Positions 58,642 to 64,000 of a stretch of DNA of 64,000 bases are shown here, one piece after another (the stretch's first letter is position 1; every line of letters starts with the position of its first letter). Both the position numbers and the translations under genes were made by a program. The DNA is from Labia minor (lineage: Eukaryota > Arthropoda > Insecta > Dermaptera > Spongiphoridae). The stretch spans positions 21,753,146 through 21,817,145 of the forward strand of contig OY720348.1 of assembly GCA_963082975.1 (NCBI GenBank), given 5' to 3'. The notes below the pieces were generated by a model. It ran no database searches and was not told the DNA's origin. It saw nothing but the letters and a program-made list of their open reading frames with translations.

Positions 58642-61600
58642 TTAATTAAAAAATTCTGATAGAGATTTGATATTTTTTTCAGGATCAAAGCACATAGTAG
58701 ATTTTGTAAATCTATAAATAGGATCACTTTCCATTTTTTCATTTATTTCTTTACATTTTTTTGGAAAAAAATGTTTATTTAATACAGTTGCAGGCTTTTC
58801 AATGTAAAAACGTTCCTCATTGCATACCAAATGATAAAAATTTAATATCTAAAATATTAAGATTTAATTATACATGAAATTTTATGCATCAAATAATAAA
58901 TTATAATAATTGTTATATATATATATATATATATACAATACTATTATTTTTATTAATAAAAACTAACCTCCTCCTTGGTATTGTATTGAGAAGTTACAAT
59001 TGGTTCCAATTTTTTTGGACTAAGAAAATTTAAAAATTTAATTAATTCTACACAAGAAACATGCGTAGGAAATAGTACTTTATAAAACTGTTGATAAAGA
59101 TTTTTTTTTGAAACCTAGAATTAATAAAATATTATAAAATTTTCGAAGTTTAATTTATATTTATATTATATTATAATATTTACATCTATTTTGTTAATTG
59201 ATACTGAATTATTTTCTTCTAGTATTGATGTATCAAAACTTAGGGCACATAATTTTAATTTATTGAAGTAACAATTTGGCTTCTTTTCAAGTATATGTTG
59301 TATATTTGCCTGAAAATAAGATTTTGATATTTTAATTAAATAGTTTAGAGTTAAGAGAAACCAGTAAAATATAATTATTAAATATGTATTTATTTTATTT
59401 AATATTTAAAAAGTGTGAGAAACAACCGATGTCTTTGTAAGATAATAATCCAACTTATATATATATTATAAATCATTAAATTAATATTAATATAATCATT
59501 TGGTAAAAGTAAGAAAAAATATTATCATTTTTATTTAATTAATAATAATTAATTACATTTGAGCTTTGGAATGAAACAACTTAAGTACAATTGATAGGCA
59601 AATGAAAATAATTCAATATTATTATTAATCTGTATAATAATATTCATTTACCTTCGAGTTTAGAAAAATTCTTGTTAATTTGATATCATTTGTTAAACAT
59701 TGACTTATATCTGGTATCAACGAATAAATATCATTCAAACTATTATCAACATAAATAGGCATACCAAAAGTTAAATAAATAGGTTTGTAGAAACATTCAG
59801 ATACGTATCTAGCTATAAATAATATAAAAATATTTAATTGATATATAAAACATATTTCATACCAAAATATAGTTATTGATTTTATATATCACATAAATAG
59901 TACTAGTCAATTTAAATTTAAGTTGTTTTTTTTTAAATTAAATTTTAAAATATATAAACTACTATATTTAAAATAATTTAATTTATTATATGATAAAATT
60001 GATAATAATACTGCAAATATATATACATTTAATGCGATAATAAAATTAATCAATATTATTTTCCATTCGCATACTTAATATAAAAAGCAGTGATTATTAA
60101 TTAAATTAATTCGCCATACAGATATGAAATTATTTATAATAAATAATGCCTGAAGTAGATGTTTGTATATAAAACATATATTATATTGTTTGTAGTTTAA
60201 ACCAATTAATTTTGATATAATAAACATTTTCAACATGAAATACAATTTAAAAAAATGCAATTATAAAATTAAATTAAATGGGTTTATTGAACAGATACAT
60301 ACCGGATGGTTCTAAATTAATTAGACATTTATCATCTTTTAACCATTCATGAAAAATTTTAATGACCGTGTTTATACTTTCATCTCTCGATGGAAAATAA
60401 AGATGCTTGAGATCCATAAATGTATTATCAAAATATACGATGTCAAAATTGATAAGGTTTTTGCTCTCATCAAATAATGAAGAGATGTTAGATAGAAAGT
60501 CTGAGGGTATATTAAAATCGCCAGTATATAAAATATTTTTATATTGTGTTTTAAATAGAAACCTAAAAAATGATATATTAAATATACTTATATACATATA
60601 TTTCTATATATATATTTGCTTATTTACATTACAGATCCTAAACAATGTCCAGCAGGGATTAGGGTTACTTCAATCGAATAACCATTTTTTATTTTGATTA
60701 AATGATTTCCCAAACTTAAAGGAAATACATTCTTTTCAATTTCTTTAAATTGACTTAATATAATTTTTGATGAAATTATAGAACAATAAATAAATGAATC
60801 AGAATTTTTCAAATGATTTAAAAATTCTTCATTAGAAAATCCTCGCATATGATCTAAATAGATAAAATGAAGAGGTATTAATTAATTATTTATTATATTC
60901 TATAATAACTAAATAAAGTATACAATATTTTAATAATTTATCTATAAACTTAAAAGAGTGAAAATGATATTAATGAAATTTAAATGAAACAATTTTAAAT
61001 TTTTTAAATTATTTTTTTTTTAATTTGTCATTTTCAATAGATTTTTCACAAAGTAAATTTGATAAAATTTAATAGATTTTATTGGTTTATATAATTATTA
61101 AAAGGTATTACTTAGGGGCGCAGTCTAATATTGGTACAAAGGGAAATAAGTTGACCTGTGGCCAGGTCCGAACCGACCGACTGTTTGAAATAAATTAATT
61201 TCCAGCTACAGAAACAATTTCAAATAATTTTAATATATCTATTAATGTAATAAAAAACAGATATGGATACATAAATAATAAATAAAACATTTTTAATTTT
61301 ATTTTATTTATAATATATATGCAAGACCAGGCTGTGATGTCATGAATGCCTGGATGACGTCATATAATTTTAAATCAAGAAAAAACTAATAAATATGATT
61401 TTCCCGAGGATAAAACCAATACAAAGTGTATGATTCGTGGTAATATATAAAAAAATCTTCTTTGGTGTGAAAATAACCCTTTCCTTCCTATCGTCGATCG
61501 CTAATACTACCACTTCCGGTTTCCGGATTTGCACCAAAAGTTGATCAATTCATCCCACTGATGCATTAAGTAAATATACCAAATTTCATCAAAATCGGTT

Positions 61601-62934
61601 GAGCCGTTCAGGCTGTACACATCTATACGGACGGACAGACGGACAGACGGACGGACAGACGGACGGACAGACATCATGCTAAAAATACTTTTTTCTGTTT
61701 AGAAAATGCATGATTCGTGGAGATATGTAAAAATCTCCACATGTGAAATTTGGTGTGAAAACAATACCTCCCTTACTATCGTCGGTCGGTAAAAACGACA
61801 TGTGTTATGACAAAAAAACCGCTTTTTGCCTTTGTATCAAGAAAAAGCCGTTTCTTGCCTTTGTCCCAAGAAACCGTTTTTTGTCATAACACATGTCGTT
61901 TTTTTCTTTTTGTACCAATTTTGGACTGCACCCTAGAAAATTAAGTATAATTAAATCTTAAAATTTTTTCTACAAAAAAGTAACATCATTTTTTAAGTTG
62001 TAGATAATAAATTAATACAATTTTTATATTTTCAACTTTTATAATAATAATTTAAATGGTTGAAAAAGGTAATGAATTTTAAAGAGTCAAAATATTTAAT
62101 TAATTTTGTGGCACTCATATATCCAAAATGAAAACATAAATTAAAAAAAATAAATTACATTCATGTAAATATTTTATCATAATTCTTTTCTTTTTTTTTG
62201 CTCTTATAATTGTTAGAAATATTTAATAGATTATAATTTAAAAACTTCGAGAGTGAAAAGGAAGAGACACAATGTTTACTGTTCCATTTAACTGATAGTG
62301 TGGTGGGGAGAGGTAATTGAATATTTCTATATCAACTAATTTGATAACTTTTGTGATTGTTCCTTTGTAGAAAAAGGAAAAATAATATATTTTCTATTAT
62401 TATTTATTATCAATTAAAATAAAAACCTTTAAGAATTTATTTCATAAATTTCTTGTATATAATATAAAATATTTCAAGATAAAATACATGAATACAAAAA
62501 TAAATAAACAAATATAATTTTTTACTAATATACTCAACAAATATTATATAAACTTTAGTGGAAAACTATTCAATATCTATTGTAAATAATTTCTATCAAA
62601 TAGTTTAAGAACATCATATAGGAATTCAATTTAAGATACAAGAAAATATAAATTTATATAAATTTTTTAATTCAAAGAGTATTTTTTTATTTTATACTAT
62701 TTTTTTTAATAATAGTCAACAGGATGATAAGTATTTGTTAATTATATTATAAAAATTTAATTATAAAACTATACATATATAATACTAATGTTTTGGTTAG
62801 AATAACTGAAAGAAAAATATTTTACCTGTGTGACAATGGGATAGGAAAAAATGTTTTTTATCTAAATGCAATTCTCCAAACATATCTACACTTATATCAG
62901 GTATTCCTTCTATAATTCCATTGAAAGTACACAT
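58642..62934 (-). CDS. DCLRE1C: Artemis/SNM1C-type nuclease, seven coding exons
   Basis: A metallo-beta-lactamase/beta-CASP nuclease of 411 residues, the type that opens hairpins and trims ends in non-homologous end joining. Coding exons (minus): 62934-62826, 60853-60628, 60562-60303, 59812-59652, 59309-59184, 59114-58968, 58848-58642; all junctions are GT-AG and in frame. The start MCTFNGIIEGIPDIS aligns with the Artemis N-terminus. Metal ligands visible: D17, the HCHTDH motif H33/H35/D37/H38 (made by the first splice), H106 in PAGHCLGS and D127 in YTGDF. Beta-CASP motif A is D157 (YFDNTF) and motif C a His in PTHVS. The usual motif B His seems replaced (KLTRIF). The long regulatory C-terminal tail of vertebrate Artemis is absent. 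Intron 1 (about 2 kb) holds nested transposons. An acceptor at about 62950 implies a 5' non-coding exon. Confidence 0.93.
61114..61934. mobile_element. Inverted-repeat element hosting family A, in intron
   Basis: Ends GGGGCGCAGTCTAATATTGG and, inverted, AGGGTGCAGTCCAAAATTGG (both continuing into GTACAAA) are similar over about 28 bp. A family A element splits it at 61148-61795. Right of the insertion lies a hairpin of 22-bp arms (61795-61816 and about 61876-61898) beginning CGACATGTGTTATGACAAAA. The superfamily is not clear and no target duplication was recognised. Confidence 0.6.
61148..61795 (+). mobile_element. Family A element, complete copy in Artemis intron 1
   Basis: The best-preserved copy (A9): AAGTTGACCTGTGGCCAGGT hairpin, ACCGACCGACTG subterminal repeat, TGATGTCA and TGACGTCA sites, the core, a long (ACGGACAG)n tract and 3' CGTCGGTCGGTAAAAA. 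It is sense to the window and antisense to Artemis. Confidence 0.8.
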
Positions 62935-62959
62935 TATTAATATAAAATACTGAAAAAAG

Positions 62960-63639
62960 AAAAATTCTTTATTAGAATTTGTTAACAAAATTTGTAATTT
63001 AATTTAAATTTAACAGTATTTTTTTTAATTGTATTGTATATACCAATATATAGAAATTAATTCATATAATGGAATAAATTTATTTAATTATTTTGAAAAA
63101 TTTTCAATGTGTGTGTTTATCATGTTTTCTGTACTCTCCCCACTTTTTGGGTATAATTCTTCTTTAAGTCACTTGGAGCGCCAGAAGGCTGCGTTTAACA
63201 TTTGTCAGTGAAAATATCGAAAAAATCATCACAACAATTTAACAATTCTAAGTTAACATTATAGTTCATGCTTTTTATATATATTGCAGAATTTTATGCC
63301 AATTAAAAATATGGTATAGTCTTGTTATCTAATAAAACTGAATTTTTATTAAATATACATAGTATATTTAAACTATCTTGAAAAATAACTATTGAAAGAA
63401 ATTGTAAAATACTTAAGAAAATTAACGTAAAAACATTCCAAGGCATGTATGTCAAACTTTTTCTTATTTCAATTTAATTTCTTATTTTAAAATTTAATTG
63501 ATACATCATTGAAATATTTTTTTTATTATTATAGGTATTCACAATATGCCACGTAAACAATAAATAAAACATTTTTCAAAATCTGTCAAAGTTGGATTAC
63601 TTTTAAATTTCAAAAATTTATTATGATTTAAGAATTAAA
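62960..63639. promoter_or_regulatory. Divergent promoter region of Artemis and PPM1H-like gene
   Basis: About 0.7 kb separate the two start codons, with untranslated exons implied on both sides (acceptors at about 62950 on minus and 63534 on plus). The only GC-richer motif is CACTTGGAGCGCCAGAAGGC at 63171-63190. A shared bidirectional promoter is likely; the exact start sites are not visible. Confidence 0.5.
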
Positions 63640-63878
63640 ATGTTTCATAAATTTCGTAATGCACTTTATAATGTGGTTGGTGGTATAGAACCGTTACCAA
63701 TAAAGGATAGTGATGGATCTGAAGAAAAAGTTCTGAACCCTAAATTTCCTTATACAAGACCTCAGTTTCTACAATTTCATACAGATGAAGAAATTCAAGT
63801 CTCAGCAGACCACCAAATTCGACCAATCATAGTTCCTCGCGATATCTCCAAACTTCCATGGAGCAGTGGCTATGCAGA
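63640..63878 (+). CDS. PPM1H: PPM1H/J/M-like phosphatase, first coding exon (partial)
   Basis: The exon encodes 79 residues plus two bases before the donor GCAGA|GTAAGA; the rest lies beyond the window. The order FPYTRPQFLQF ... EEIQVSADHQIRPIIVPRD ... LPWSSGYAE matches the N-terminal region of metazoan PPM1H/PPM1J/PPM1M (FPYGRPEFL ... CSADHIARPI ... LPWATGYAE). These are Mg/Mn-dependent serine/threonine phosphatases; PPM1H dephosphorylates Rab GTPases opposite LRRK2 in mammals. The N-terminus MFHKFRNALYNVVGGI is like the amphipathic start of PPM1H, supporting this ATG. An acceptor TATTATTATAG at about 63534 shows an upstream untranslated exon. The catalytic domain is not visible here, so H versus J/M cannot be separated. 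Confidence 0.82.
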
Positions 63879-64000
63879 GTAAGATTATATCATCTTTTCT
63901 ACAATGTGTTGACATTTTAAATAATTCATAATGAATGATTGTAGACTGAAAACATTAAATGTCAGTCTTATATCTTTATTTGAAATAAAAATGAATTAAA

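Noticed and set aside
63171-63195. CACTTGGAGCGCCAGAAGGC as a CTCF site
   Set aside because: Only part of the consensus fits by eye; kept as a note in the promoter entry and not called.
1-64000. CRISPR arrays, bacterial operons, rRNA
   Set aside because: Introns, poly(A) signals and eukaryotic repeats throughout; no regularly spaced short repeats and no rRNA signature were seen.

Overview
This window is strongly AT-rich animal DNA: spliced genes with GT-AG introns, dense transposable elements, and two microRNA hairpins of the miR-263 family. Gene content (miR-263a/b, an Artemis-type nuclease, a PPM1H-type phosphatase, a C2H2 zinc-finger array) and repeats (hAT, mariner, LINE, tRNA-type SINE, Helentron-like elements) point to an arthropod, probably an insect or crustacean. 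The species cannot be fixed from sequence alone.

Layout. 1-14.6 kb is AT-rich intergenic DNA with hAT MITEs, a fold-back element, a gutted mariner, a SINE with target-site duplication, and clustered family A and B elements. 14.6-17.0 kb holds a two-exon C2H2 zinc-finger gene (+). 17.6-19.4 kb holds decayed hAT and Helentron-like debris. 19.9-47.3 kb looks like one long non-coding locus on the minus strand: miR-263b at 20.0 kb, miR-263a at 31.1 kb, and GC-rich islands rich in minus-strand splice donors at 20.5-21.3, 31.2-31.5, 32.7-33.1 and 46.7-47.3 kb, plus a 39-nt exon-like block at 45.9 kb. 48-53 kb is repeats, including a duplicated LINE 3' end and a 723-bp hAT-like element. 55.2-57.2 kb is a three-exon protein gene (+) of unknown family with a CtBP-type PIDLSSK motif. 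58.6-62.9 kb is a seven-exon Artemis/DCLRE1C gene (-). The first coding exon of a PPM1H-like phosphatase (+) starts at 63.6 kb and runs out of the window.

How the parts relate. Artemis and PPM1H are head to head with about 0.7 kb between start codons. The two miRNAs are on the same strand 11 kb apart and could share a primary transcript. In Drosophila miR-263a and miR-263b protect nascent sense organs from apoptosis, so the region may be a sensory-organ regulatory locus.

The most novel-looking signal is a set of short non-autonomous element families (here A, B, C). Their ends are unrelated in sequence but built the same way: a short 5' hairpin, an inverted subterminal repeat, an internal microsatellite and a 3' A-run. 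All three also share an internal core (a GATGAAATTTGGT-like block, then a CCGGAAGTGG-like block). Family A copies carry paired TGACGTCA palindromes. Family names are mine.
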